A DNA stretch of 64,000 bases from Burkholderia gladioli (lineage in GTDB: Bacteria; Pseudomonadota; Gammaproteobacteria; Burkholderiales; Burkholderiaceae). The translations under genes and the position numbers were made by a program. This document shows positions 56,130-64,000 of the stretch, piece after piece (positions within the stretch are counted from its first letter, which is position 1; every line of letters begins with the position of its first letter). Below the pieces are notes generated by a model, which was not told where the DNA came from, made no database searches, and saw only the letters and a list, made by a program, of their open reading frames with translations. Where the stretch lies: positions 3,224,001 through 3,288,000 of the forward strand of contig NZ_CP009322.1 of NCBI RefSeq assembly GCF_000959725.1, written 5' to 3'.

Positions 56130-56870
56130 TTACTTCGCGAGGTAATCGTAGACGACTTCGCCGAGGCCGAGCGTGAGGTCGGCCATCAGGTGGCGCGCCT
56201 CGACGATCTCGAGCACCGGCAGGTCGGCCACCGGCGCCAGCGCGTGCGGCGCCAGGTGCAGCGAGGCCGGGCCGGTCCAGGCGCCTTTCATCTTGATGTC
56301 CTGCAGGTAGTAGCGCACCAGCTCGCAGATGCGCGGGCTGCCGTCGACGTGCGGAATGATCTTCAGCAGGTAGTTCGCGCCGGCCAGGCGCTGCTGCTGC
56401 TCGACCAGGTCGAGGTCCTTGTGCTTGTAGCCCATGGTGCCGGTGGCCACGCGCACCGGGCCGTAGTCGAGCGTGCCCAGCAGCGTGTCGGTATGCGTTT
56501 CGAGCGTCGGCTGCGCGAGCTTCTTCGGGAAGCCCCACAGCTCGCGACCGCCGGCGATCGGCGGGTGGTCGTTGAGGTACATGGCGAGCGTGTAGCCGCC
56601 CGGCTGGCCTTCGAATTCGACCGGAATCACCTGCCCGCTTTCCGTGTAGTCGCCGAAGCCGGTGGAGTCCGGCATGCGGATGAACTCGTAGTGGACCAGC
56701 GGCTGGGTGACCTTCAGCGGCTCCGGCACGATCTCGCGCAAGCGGTCCATGTCGGTGCGGTACGTGATGATCAGGAACTCACGATTGATGAAGCGGTACG
56801 GTCCCATCGGAAACGCGGGACTCGTGAGCGGCATCGCGAACGCATTCGACAGGACTTGACTCGGGTTCAT
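56130..56870 (-). CDS. adc: Acetoacetate decarboxylase
   Basis: 246 residues. '[28 protein letters not shown]', '[12 protein letters not shown]' with the Schiff-base Lys region, '[30 protein letters not shown]'. Decarboxylates acetoacetate to acetone and CO2. First gene of the minus-strand unit, upstream of bdhA by 48 bases. Confidence 0.93.
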   Translation of the reverse strand: MNPSQVLSNAFAMPLTSPAFPMGPYRFINREFLIITYRTDMDRLREIVPEPLKVTQPLVHYEFIRMPDSTGFGDYTESGQVIPVEFEGQPGGYTLAMYLNDHPPIAGGRELWGFPKKLAQPTLETHTDTLLGTLDYGPVRVATGTMGYKHKDLDLVEQQQRLAGANYLLKIIPHVDGSPRICELVRYYLQDIKMKGAWTGPASLHLAPHALAPVADLPVLEIVEARHLMADLTLGLGEVVYDYLAK

Positions 56871-57080
56871 GCGGACTCCTTGTTGATCGCTGCTGAGGGA
56901 AGAGTGCCGATATCCTAATGCTGTTGCAGATCGATTGTGCGCTGCCGCAAGCGGAAGAGTTTATTGCTTAATTCGTAGCCTGAACTTCAGAAATCGTGAA
57001 ATCGATGCGTGAAATCGACCTAATGACGGCGGCGAATCCGCATCTTCCCGCGCGCCGATGACGCCCGTGTGAGCATCCTG
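56871..57080. other. Upstream region of adc
   Basis: No gene. Contains a direct repeat CGTGAAATCGA (56995 and 57008, 13 bp apart) of unknown meaning, and an AT-richer stretch near 56945-56985 that may hold the adc promoter. Confidence 0.4.
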
Positions 57081-57120
57081 GGTGAGTCTTTTCGGGATTC
57101 AGGGTGAGAGAATACGGGAT
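57081..57120 (-). repeat. Two distal iterons, inverted
   Basis: Minus-strand ATCCCGAAAAGACTCACC (57081-57098, one difference from consensus) and ATCCCGTATTCTCTCACC (57103-57120), 22 bp apart, two helical turns. They lie between divergent genes, 24 kb from the origin array. The following bases to 57306 hold no recognised feature. Confidence 0.85.
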
Positions 57121-57306
57121 CGCGCCGCGGCTTGCATCGAAGATCGCATCGATACCGGCATTGAACTTTTGCGCCGCACCACCATCAAAGTGCCGCGCTG
57201 CAGCAAGGCGTTTCAATCCGCTTTCATCGGCGGTCCCGACGTCAATCCTTCGTAATGTCGGCGCTGCGCGATCCCTGCCGATCGCGCCTCGTCCTGCTCG
57301 TCCCCG

Positions 57307-57888
57307 ATGCTCAATCTCAATCTCGCCGCGTTCGCGGCGCTCAATGCCGGCTCCCATCCCCAACCCGCGGTTGCCAATCTGGCGATATTCGCCGCGGTCT
57401 GGTTGGTATTCATCGTGCCGGCGCTGTTGCTGGCGGTCTGGCTCGCCGGTACGCGGCCGGTGCGCCGGCAGGCCATCGCGGCAGGGCTGGCCGCCTGCGT
57501 CGCGCTGCTGCTCGCGCAACTCATCTCCAGCGTCTGGTACTCGCCGCGGCCGTTCGCGATCGGCCTCGGTACGCAGCTGATCCCGCATGCGGCGGACGGC
57601 TCGTTCCCCAGCAATCACATGACCTTCGTCTGGAGCGTGGCGAGCGCGCTGTGGCTGTCGCGCAGCACGCGCGCGCTCGGCATCGCGATGGCGATCGACG
57701 CGCTGCTGGTGGCCTGGGGACGTGTCTATGCGGGCGTGCACTGGCCGCTCGACATGCTCGGCGGGGTGTTCACGGGCACCGCCGGCGCGCTGCTGGTGCG
57801 TTGCTACGGCGGCATGCTGGTGGCACGCCTCGAACGCATCGGCGAGACGCTGAGGATGGTGGTATTGGGGAATCTGCGCGGCCGCTAG
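57307..57888 (+). CDS. PAP2-family phosphatase (undecaprenyl-diphosphatase BcrC-like)
   Basis: 193 residues, about five TM helices. PAP2 catalytic motifs in order: 'WYSPRPFAIGL', 'DGSFPSNHMTF' (PSxH) and 'WGRVYAGVHWPLDMLGG' (R-x5-H-x3-D). Short BcrC-type proteins recycle undecaprenyl diphosphate in the periplasm. The start ATG has no strong RBS in view. Confidence 0.85.
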   Translation: MLNLNLAAFAALNAGSHPQPAVANLAIFAAVWLVFIVPALLLAVWLAGTRPVRRQAIAAGLAACVALLLAQLISSVWYSPRPFAIGLGTQLIPHAADGSFPSNHMTFVWSVASALWLSRSTRALGIAMAIDALLVAWGRVYAGVHWPLDMLGGVFTGTAGALLVRCYGGMLVARLERIGETLRMVVLGNLRGR

Positions 57889-57909
57889 GCCGCGCGAGGC
57901 GATCGATCG

Positions 57910-58149
57910 TCAGCCTGGGGACTTGCCGGCCGTGGCGTCGGGCGCGACGTCGGGCGAGGCGCCCGTGCCGCCATGCAGTTCGAGCGTATCGGTGGCGCCG
58001 CGTTGCGAGACTTCGCGGTCGATCGCGCTGTCGCGCAGGATCGCGCACATCGCGACGAACAGCGCGACCGCGATGGCCGCGAGCGAGCAGTAGGCGACGA
58101 TCCGGAGCGATCGGGCGAGCGTGGCGTGCGTATTGTGGTCGGCGTTCAT
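57910..58149 (-). CDS. Small single-pass membrane protein
   Basis: 79 residues from ATG 58149; longer frames lack support. One TM helix (about 14-36, 'IVAYCSLAAIAVALFVAMCAIL') and a polar C-terminal tail. No known domain. Convergent with the PAP2 gene; probability of being real is moderate. Confidence 0.5.
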   Translation of the reverse strand: MNADHNTHATLARSLRIVAYCSLAAIAVALFVAMCAILRDSAIDREVSQRGATDTLELHGGTGASPDVAPDATAGKSPG

Positions 58150-58467
58150 GGTCGTGCGCTGAAACGATGAGCGCGTGTCCATGGGACGGACCGCGCGTGG
58201 TCTCCCGCATCGTCGCGACCGTATTGCGCCGCATCGCGACGGTCGAGCCGGCCGTCTCGCGCGGGCATTCGCTGCTTGCCCGCCGCCGGACCGGCGAATG
58301 GCCCGCCGGGCGCCAGGCGCCCCGCAGGCCATTCAGTCGGATATATACCACGCGCGATGGCACTGCCAAGCGCGGACGCAAGCCCGCAAGCGCTTCGCTT
58401 ATCGAAAGTTGACAAGCTTTCCGCGTTGACAGCGAGCGGCGCCGCTTCGATCGGCGCCTTCCGCCGG
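58150..58467. other. 318-base gap, nothing recognised
   Basis: Between the small membrane protein and the siderophore-interacting protein. No gene, operator or clear terminator found. Confidence 0.4.
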
Positions 58468-59298
58468 TCAATCGTCGAGCGATTCGTGCACGCCTTCGGC
58501 GCCACGTTTCCAGTAGGCCGAGGCGCGGATGCGCGACTTATGGACGCCGCGCGTGTCGCACAGATGCCGGCGCACCGCGCGCATCGCCGCCGCCTCGCCG
58601 GCCGCCCAGACATAACCGTCGCCATTCGGCAGCGGCAGCTCGCTCAGGGCCTCGACGAACTGCGCGCCCGCTTCGGCACCGGCGGCAGCCGGGTCGTCGC
58701 GATATCGCCAGATCGTGTAGACCTCGGCTCGCGACTCGAACTCGATGTGCGCCGAGGCATCGGCGACTTCCACCACCACCGCCGCGCGCGTGCCGGTCGG
58801 CAGTTCGCCCAGGCGGCGCGCGATGGCGGGCAGCGCCGTATCGTCGCCGATCAGCAGGTGCCAGTCGAAGTCGGTCGGGACCACGAAGGATCCGCGCGGG
58901 CCGCCGATCGCCAGCGTCTGGCCCACGGCGGCCTGCTCGGCCCACTGCGAGGCCGGGCCAGGGTGGTGCAGCACGAACTCGAGGTCGAGCTCGCGTGCCT
59001 CGCGATCGTAACGGCGCGGTGTGAAATCGCGCATGATCGGCCTGGGCGCGCCTTCCGGCAGTTCGAGCCCGTTCGGGCCCAGCACCGGTTTGGGCGCTTC
59101 GGTTTCGCCGGGCGCGGGGAAGAACACCTTCACGTGGTCGTCGAACGAGGCGCTGACGAAGTCGTCGAGATCCTCGCCCGTGAGCGTCACGCGCAGCAGA
59201 TGGGGCGTCACGCGCGTGATGCGGCTGACGGTCAGTTCGCGGCGTTTCAGCGTATGGCGCACGCGCGTCACGGCGCGTTCAGTCGGATTCTGCATCAA
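58468..59298 (-). CDS. Siderophore-interacting protein (FAD/NADPH ferric-siderophore reductase)
   Basis: 276 residues. SIP family: 'ITRVTPHLLRVTLTGEDLDDF', FAD-site 'MRDFTPRRYDREARELDLEFVLH', 'GPASQWAEQAAVGQTLAIGGPRGSFVVP', 'LLIGDDTALPAIARRL', C-terminal 'YVWAAGEAAAMRAVRRHL' and 'ASAYWKRGAEGVHE'. Reduces ferric siderophores in the cytoplasm. Downstream of the PadR gene by 28 bases, the usual PadR-SIP pairing. Confidence 0.92.
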   Translation of the reverse strand: MMQNPTERAVTRVRHTLKRRELTVSRITRVTPHLLRVTLTGEDLDDFVSASFDDHVKVFFPAPGETEAPKPVLGPNGLELPEGAPRPIMRDFTPRRYDREARELDLEFVLHHPGPASQWAEQAAVGQTLAIGGPRGSFVVPTDFDWHLLIGDDTALPAIARRLGELPTGTRAAVVVEVADASAHIEFESRAEVYTIWRYRDDPAAAGAEAGAQFVEALSELPLPNGDGYVWAAGEAAAMRAVRRHLCDTRGVHKSRIRASAYWKRGAEGVHESLDD

Positions 59299-59326
59299 TC
59301 GATTCTCCGGGTTGGGTGGGCGCGCT

Positions 59327-60133
59327 TCAGGCGTCGGGCGCGGCGTTCGGCGCGGCTTCGGGCTTGCCTTCGATCTCGGCCGTCGTGCGGCGCAGGATCG
59401 CGGCGATGCGGCGCTGCTCGTCCGGGCTGACCGCGCTCTTGCGGAACAGCAGGTGTTTCAGCGCCAGGCGTGCCTCGACGTACTCGGGCAGCCAGCCGCC
59501 TTCCGGCGTGTCCTCGCCGGCTTCGCCCTGGCCCTGGCCCGCGAAGGCGCGGCGCATGAATTCCATCTTGCGGCCGAGGTGCTCGAGCTTCGCGAACAGC
59601 AGTTCGACACGCTCGCGCTGGGCTTCGAGATGCTCGCGGCCGGCTTCGGCGAGCGCGTAGCGCTTGCGGTTGCCATCGACCTCGACGGTCACGTAGCCGA
59701 CTTCTTCCAGGTAGGTCAGCGCCGGGTAGACCATGCCGGGGCTCGGCACGTAGAAGCCTTGCGAGCGCGTGTCGAGCGCCTTGATCAGCTCGTAGCCGTG
59801 ACTCGGCTGGGCGGCCAGCAGCGAGAGCAGCATCAGTTGCAGGTCGTCGGAATTGAACTGGCGGCCACGCGGCATGCGCGGATCGTCGAAGCCGAAACCG
59901 CCGGGTCCGCCCGGGCCGCCGAAGCCTTCCGGAAAGCCGCCGAAGCCGTGGCGGCCGCCGCCGCGCCGGCCGCCGGCCATGGCCCACAACCTGGCTAGAC
60001 CGCCGTGACGGCGAAAATCGCCATGCTCATGGCCGCGCGCGTGGCGCTCGGCATCCGGGTCGCAGCTCGGGCCTTGCCACCAGCCGCCTTCGAAGCCGTC
60101 GCGGAAACGGCCGTGATGATGGGAACGACGCAT
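59327..60133 (-). CDS. PadR-family regulator with Gly/His-rich N-terminus
   Basis: 268 residues. Residues 1-90 are rich in Gly, His and Arg with FGG/PGG repeats. The PadR winged helix covers about 95-180 ('DLQLMLLSLLAAQPSHGYELIKALD', 'SPGMVYPALTYLEEVGYVTVEVDGNRKRYALAEAG'), followed by a helical dimerisation part. His-rich N-termini in this group suggest metal sensing (YqjI of E. coli senses nickel/iron near a SIP gene). Probably represses itself and the siderophore reductase. Confidence 0.88.
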   Translation of the reverse strand: MRRSHHHGRFRDGFEGGWWQGPSCDPDAERHARGHEHGDFRRHGGLARLWAMAGGRRGGGRHGFGGFPEGFGGPGGPGGFGFDDPRMPRGRQFNSDDLQLMLLSLLAAQPSHGYELIKALDTRSQGFYVPSPGMVYPALTYLEEVGYVTVEVDGNRKRYALAEAGREHLEAQRERVELLFAKLEHLGRKMEFMRRAFAGQGQGEAGEDTPEGGWLPEYVEARLALKHLLFRKSAVSPDEQRRIAAILRRTTAEIEGKPEAAPNAAPDA

Positions 60134-60151
60134 CGTGTTCTCCTTCGTACA

Positions 60152-60189
60152 TGTCTAAAGATGTATCGAAAGATATATATCGAAAGATA
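60152..60189 (-). promoter_or_regulatory. PadR operator repeats
   Basis: TATCGAAAGATA twice (60164-60175 and 60178-60189, 14-bp period) preceded by the related TGTCTAAAGATG (60152-60163). Each full copy is a 4-4-4 inverted repeat (TATC/GATA). Sits 19-56 bases upstream of the PadR start. Confidence 0.7.
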
Positions 60190-61766
60190 TGTCGTCAAGA
60201 AGGAAATTGAGGGGAGGATCGAGGGCGCGGGCGAGCTGGTGGCGATCCGTAACCTAGCAGCGGGCCAGGTCGGCAGCGCCAGCTCCAGACGTCATCAACG
60301 GCGCGTAGTGGCGTGGCACGGCTCGGAGTTTTGCCGATGACGCGATCTCGGCACCGGCCTACCAGCTCGGCGGTGCGGTGCTGCATAACGTGGGCGACAC
60401 GCTGCGTAATCTCGACTGCCGCACCATCGAAAATTCCAACGAGCTCCCGACTTCCGTGTACGGCTTGCCTGATCAAGGAGGCGGCATCTCCCTGGCCGTG
60501 GCCTACGACGATACGACGACGTGGCAGTCGATTGGACTGGCAGGCCAAACGGTAGGCGCCTGACTAACCTAGCCGCCGACGCGGTGCGATCGGACAGCAC
60601 AAATGCCGTGACAGCAGGCTACACGCGGTGGTTGCCTCTGGCTCATGTAGATCCGTGATATGGGCGGCCCGGCGTGGCCAGCCCGCGCTGGCGGCAGCAG
60701 CGGATTTCGGGAGGCGACGCGAGCGGCACCGATAATCCGTCCGCCAGTGTGAAGCCCCGATGCGAGGCGAGGCCCACACCACGTCGCCCTGTCCCAGGTG
60801 GTGCTCGCCCGATCGGGCGGCCGTGCCGGACCATCAATGCGAGGTCGAGTTCGGTCCATCCCCTTAGACACTGTCAACTACATCCTCCCTTGGTTCGGGG
60901 GCAAGCGTCCCCTCCTCGAGAATCCGTACGGCAACGTACCGACATACTGTCCCAGCCGCGCGCATTGTGATGCAGACAGCTTGCGAGGAAGGCGTGCCTT
61001 AATGAGCGATAACTGGAATGTGTCTGAGTCGGGGCCCAATCTCTGCTCTCTCAGACAGAACGTAGAGCCGTCACTACAAGGCGGATGTCGAAGCCGGCGG
61101 CTCTTCAAAGATGCGACTGGAAGTTGCGATGGCTTCTATCCTGCCTGACCTAGATCGATGCAACGAAAATCCGACGATCAGTGCCATCCCGATCACGATG
61201 CCCCACATTGCGCTTGTCATTTTCTATCCTCGGACCACGAACTGAAGTTACTTGTCGCATTCCTCACGAGCGCTGACACTCTGTTCGCGGATGCGGTGAA
61301 TGCCGGAATGCACAGCAAATAGTGCCGATATTGTGCTTTCGTCGGTGCGGAAAATCTGTACGTTGCCGCACCGTGCATCGTCTATCTGCCGATGAGTAGC
61401 GCGTCAGCCAGGGCATAAGCCGGAAGGCGCGGCCTCGCGCCCTCAGGGTGCTGGATTGGGCTCCATGACAGGCTTGAGCTTTCGTGCGACGTTGGGAAAA
61501 TGACGGCGAGACTGTCAACGAAACAAGGCTTGCCACGAAAGGATAGGAAAAGTGACAGTAGCTTTGCCCACGCTCGCTATGGATGGATGCGCCACTCGAC
61601 TAGTGTAGGCGTGGATCACTGCATCCTTCACGTTCAGATGGAGGTAACCGCCGTCAAATGCGAAACGCTGATCGTAACCGTCACGTGATCGAATAGGCGT
61701 GGTATACGCTACGTCGCAAGATGCATCACGACAGACTCTGTGAGAGTTCCCTAGAAGGAGGTAATC
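60190..61766. other. Gene-poor 1.6-kb region
   Basis: No intact gene is supported. GC content and codon signal fall compared with the rest. Only one adhesin-like relic (60309-60563) is recognised; other frames lack domains and ribosome-binding sites. Confidence 0.5.
60309..60563 (+). pseudogene. Relic of a trimeric autotransporter adhesin
   Basis: An open frame of 84 residues without a credible start. 'ISAPAYQLGGAVLHNVGDTLRNLD' resembles the recurrent 'PTYxxGGxxYxNVGDALxxLD' unit of YadA-like trimeric autotransporters. The N-terminal signal and the membrane anchor are missing. I read it as a gene fragment. Assignment rests on this one motif. Confidence 0.4.
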
Positions 61767-61877
61767 ATGAGCAAAGCCCACAATGCCAAAAAATCGGAGA
61801 AAAAAGTGGCGATTAGAACACCGAAGGAAAAGAGGGATGCGAGGAAACTGAAGAAGGAGGCTTCAAAGCGCCAGTGA
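61767..61877 (+). CDS. 36-residue lysine-rich small protein
   Basis: ATG with an excellent ribosome-binding site (AAGGAGGT, five bases of spacing). Codes 36 residues beginning MSKAHNAKKSEKK, about one third Lys, with a central TPKEKRDARKLKK. No TM helix. Small Lys-rich proteins of this form occur widely in proteobacteria as hypothetical proteins. The strong translation signal in otherwise degraded DNA argues that it is real. Function unknown. Confidence 0.7.
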   Translation: MSKAHNAKKSEKKVAIRTPKEKRDARKLKKEASKRQ

Positions 61878-62290
61878 CACAGCGCTGCCAGATTCGGTGT
61901 TGACGGAGCAGTAGGGCAATGAAGAGAGCGGATTTTCGCTGGAGGGGATCATCGAGGCTGCGCTTGCGGCCACGCTCGGTGCATTTGGGACCCTTAACCG
62001 AAGCACACAATCGCGGCGAGCGTTCGCGCGTGCGATCAGAGTTGGTTGACGGATCTGGTCGCGGCTGACTTGCGATAGGGCCCATGGTCCTTGCAAGCTA
62101 AATCCGAAGCAGCCGAAACACGAAGAAATGGCCTTGAGGCCAGAGGTAGGGAAATGAGGTGTGTAGCGCTCGGGCAATGGCTGAATGAACAGGCACAGCC
62201 ATATGCGATCGTCCTGATCTTGGGGAGACAGCGTCGCGAGGGTGTCGCCGCACTTTCGGCACCTGTTGCCAGGTGCCGGTTCTTCAACCC
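61878..62290. other. 413-base gap between small gene and csp
   Basis: No supported gene. A perfect 9-bp stem CGGCACCTG / CAGGTGCCG with a TTGC loop at 62257-62278 lies 12 bases beyond the csp stop and may end that transcript, though no T run follows. Confidence 0.5.
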
Positions 62291-62494
62291 TTACAGCGGC
62301 TTGATGTTAGCTGCTTGCATGCCCTTCGGGCCGCGCTTCGTCTCGAAGCTGACTTTCTGATTTTCAGCGAGTGTCTTGAAGCCGTCGCCGCTCACTTCCG
62401 AGAAGTGCGCGAACAGATCGTCGCCGCCGTTGTCCGGCGTGATGAAGCCAAAACCCTTGCTGTCATTGAACCACTTGACGATACCGGTATCCAT
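62291..62494 (-). CDS. Cold shock domain protein
   Basis: 67 residues, full CSD: '[19 protein letters not shown]' (RNP1 KGFGFI), 'DLFAHFSEV' (RNP2), '[20 protein letters not shown]'. RNA chaperone. The upstream 150 bases (to about 62640) are AT-richer and likely form a long 5' leader as in CspA genes, with AAGGA just before the start. Confidence 0.95.
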   Translation of the reverse strand: MDTGIVKWFNDSKGFGFITPDNGGDDLFAHFSEVSGDGFKTLAENQKVSFETKRGPKGMQAANIKPL

Positions 62495-62888
62495 GAAAAA
62501 TCCTTGAGAAAAATAAAAAGATTCGCCCTGTAGATGGGCATGTGAAGCATCAAGGAGGGAGAGGACAACGAATACCGCCTGAAAAGCGGACAATTGATGA
62601 ACAGCACTCGAACTTCTTGAACTTCAGTGGACACGGTATCTGTTGGGTGCCGTCGCGGTCAATGCCAATCTTGTAACTGTTTCGCCAGGCGGACCGTCCT
62701 GCCGACGAAGCGATGCAACACGGCTTGGCTGCGCACCGACCCCATCAGATCAGTGGCGTGGTCCTGAACGGCGGTGTCGCCAAGGCGATGCCTGCCAACT
62801 ATGGAAGCGTGCCATAGCCCACATGGCGAGGACCATTGTCGGCTGGCGGTGACTGACTATCCCCGTGTCGACAGCACGGCCGCCACGA
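62495..62888. other. 394-base region with the csp leader
   Basis: The first part is presumably the csp promoter and structured leader. The rest, up to the transglutaminase stop, has no supported gene. Confidence 0.45.
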
Positions 62889-63692
62889 CTATTCCCGATC
62901 GCAATGCACCTCGAAATGAGTCAGCACGGCTGGCCCGAATGCATTGCTGATCGCGACATCCACCGCATCGCGGCCGTAAGCCATCAGTACGCGCCCGATA
63001 CGTGGCGCATTGTTTCTCGGGTCGAAGGTCTGCCAACTGTCTCCCACGTAGGCTTCGAACCAGCCTGCGAAATCCATCGGCGCCGTTGCGGGCGGCAAGC
63101 CCACGTCACTGATATAGCCGGTACAGTAGCGCGCGGGGATATTCATGGCACGGCACAACGCGACGCCCAGGTGCGCGAAGTCCCGGCAGACACCCTTGCG
63201 TTCGCGGTACGCTTCCCAGGCAGTCTTGGTGGGGCGTGCGTGCCCGTAATCGAATTCGATATGCTGATGCACGAAATCGCAGATCGCCAGCACGGTCTCG
63301 CGCCCGGGCGCGCAATGGCCGAACAACTGCCACGCGGTGTCGACCAGGAGATCCGTTTCGCAGTACCGGCTTCCCAAGAGAAAAATCAGCGTCTCGTCGG
63401 GCAATTGCTCGACTGGATGGCCTCGACCGCCGGCGGGCCGGGTTTCCATGACATCGGGTACGTTGATGATGGCGGTCGTATGAAACTTGACGCGTCCGAT
63501 GGGGGCAACGGTGCGACTGCACAGGTTGCCAAACGAATCGCGATACTGGCTGATCGGCAGTGGCGGATCGGTGACGAGTATGTCTGCCACCACGATATCC
63601 CGCGCATGGGAAAAATGTGTGTGCAGCATCAGCATCATCGGCGTGGGCTGTGGGCACTCGTATGACAGTTCATATCCGACGCGCAGCTTCAT
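62889..63692 (-). CDS. Transglutaminase-like protein
   Basis: 267 residues. N-terminal beta-rich region ('LRVGYELSYECPQPTPMMLMLHTH'), then the transglutaminase core: nucleophile Cys in 'RKGVCRDFAHLGVALCRAMNIPARYCTGY', Asp region 'WQTFDPRNNAPRIGRVLMAYGRDAVDVA'. Where many relatives have His (DFHAW), this one reads 'MDFAGWFEAYV', so the classic Cys-His-Asp triad may be incomplete. Such bacterial proteins are likely peptidases or cross-linkers. Single gene on the minus strand. Confidence 0.85.
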   Translation of the reverse strand: MKLRVGYELSYECPQPTPMMLMLHTHFSHARDIVVADILVTDPPLPISQYRDSFGNLCSRTVAPIGRVKFHTTAIINVPDVMETRPAGGRGHPVEQLPDETLIFLLGSRYCETDLLVDTAWQLFGHCAPGRETVLAICDFVHQHIEFDYGHARPTKTAWEAYRERKGVCRDFAHLGVALCRAMNIPARYCTGYISDVGLPPATAPMDFAGWFEAYVGDSWQTFDPRNNAPRIGRVLMAYGRDAVDVAISNAFGPAVLTHFEVHCDRE

Positions 63693-63801
63693 GAAGTCTC
63701 CTTAACCAGGTTGATCGTGGGCCGCGCCTCGCTGTTTGGCGGCGCGCGCTCGGACATGATCGGCGGAGCGGTAGGGGGAGCGAGGAAACGAAGAAAGGGA
63801 G

Positions 63802-64000
63802 TCAGTCGGTCGGGCCCAGTAGGACATCGATGGCGGCCTGGCCCGCGATTTCGGCGACCAGAAAGGCCCAGCGTTCGGTAAAGGGGCCGTGACGCAGCGG
63901 GATGCGACCTCCCCGTGCGCCCAGCACTTCGAGATTCGTACGGCTTTTTACCTGGAAGGTCACGTCAAAGGTTTCCGGTGTGGCTGGGGTCAATTCGACG
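63802..64000 (-). CDS. Partial ORF at the window end, unknown
   Basis: Open from the right edge to a stop at 63802; at least 65 residues, C-terminal part ('FDVTFQVKSRTNLEV', 'FTERWAFLVAEIAGQAAIDVLLGPTD'). A TTG at 63993 could be a start, or the gene continues outside. No domain recognised. Confidence 0.4.
   Translation of the reverse strand, partial: VELTPATPETFDVTFQVKSRTNLEVLGARGGRIPLRHGPFTERWAFLVAEIAGQAAIDVLLGPTD

Noticed and set aside
60798..61148. Frame with 'NYILPWFGGKRPLLENPYGN', like the start of a D12-type adenine methylase
   Set aside because: Only the GGK-like words match; no DPPY or downstream motifs. Too weak to call a relic.

Overview
The window is GC-rich (coding regions dominated by G/C-ending codons) and looks like the replication-origin region of the secondary chromosome (chromosome 2) of a Burkholderia species. 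The evidence is direct: a ParA-ParB-RepA block at 28.3-31.7 kb, four copies of the 14-bp palindrome TTTATGCGCATAAA (the core of the chromosome 2 parS site known from Burkholderia), and 2.2 kb of gene-free DNA in front of repA packed with 18-bp iterons. A hopanoid locus on the same replicon fits Burkholderia. The species cannot be fixed from the sequence alone.

Layout. 0-9.3 kb: signalling and surface genes (a solute-binding fragment, a PAS-SpoIIE phosphatase with a C-terminal anti-sigma kinase domain, two family 2 glycosyltransferases, an OmpR-type regulator, and a Cache histidine kinase with a NarL-type regulator). 9.4-14.6 kb: a cupin gene, then hopanoid and lipid traffic genes (hpnM/mlaC-like facing hpnN-mlaA). 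14.8-17.9 kb: a carboxymuconolactone decarboxylase-like gene, a class III aminotransferase and a C45 acyltransferase. 18.1-22.3 kb: hopanoid synthesis (hpnD, shc, hpnG, all on the minus strand). 22.5-27.9 kb: a hypothetical gene, an alpha/beta hydrolase, a hybrid kinase, an FMN reductase and a frameshifted arsC. 28-36.8 kb: the partition/replication core, with parS sites, parA, parB, repA, the iteron origin, a KfrA-like coiled-coil protein with a zinc ribbon, a tyrosine recombinase that has lost its catalytic residues, and a small gene directly behind a canonical LexA box. 36.9-39.9 kb: threonine catabolism (kbl-tdh) with its XRE-cupin regulator. 40-46.2 kb: GNAT, YceI/TetR, DUF1348, tartrate dehydrogenase/LysR and an ICMT-like methyltransferase. 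46.3-51.3 kb: a complete D-glucarate route (GntR regulator, MFS transporter, gudD, kdgD) with four operator-like sites. 51.5-53.5 kb: a two-gene operon encoding a PD-(D/E)XK-wHTH protein and a nucleotidyltransferase-fold protein, preceded by three tandem 16-bp palindromes. 54-56.9 kb: acetoacetate decarboxylase, 3-hydroxybutyrate dehydrogenase and a patatin lipase. 57.3-60.1 kb: PAP2 phosphatase, siderophore-interacting protein and PadR regulator. 60.2-62.3 kb: gene-poor DNA with an adhesin relic and a 36-residue lysine-rich small gene. 62.3-64 kb: cold shock protein and a transglutaminase-like protein.

Three observations stand out. First, the origin iteron recurs seven more times, as pairs or a single, in intergenic gaps at 35.2, 43.2, 46.3 and 57.1 kb, always in the opposite orientation to the origin array; these look like remote RepA-binding or titration sites. 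Second, the nuclease-HTH plus nucleotidyltransferase operon has the organisation of an AbiE-like toxin-antitoxin or defence module but carries an N-terminal PD-(D/E)XK motif. Third, a gene close to the origin sits behind a perfect LexA box and next to a catalytically dead recombinase, which suggests replication-associated functions that have not been described.
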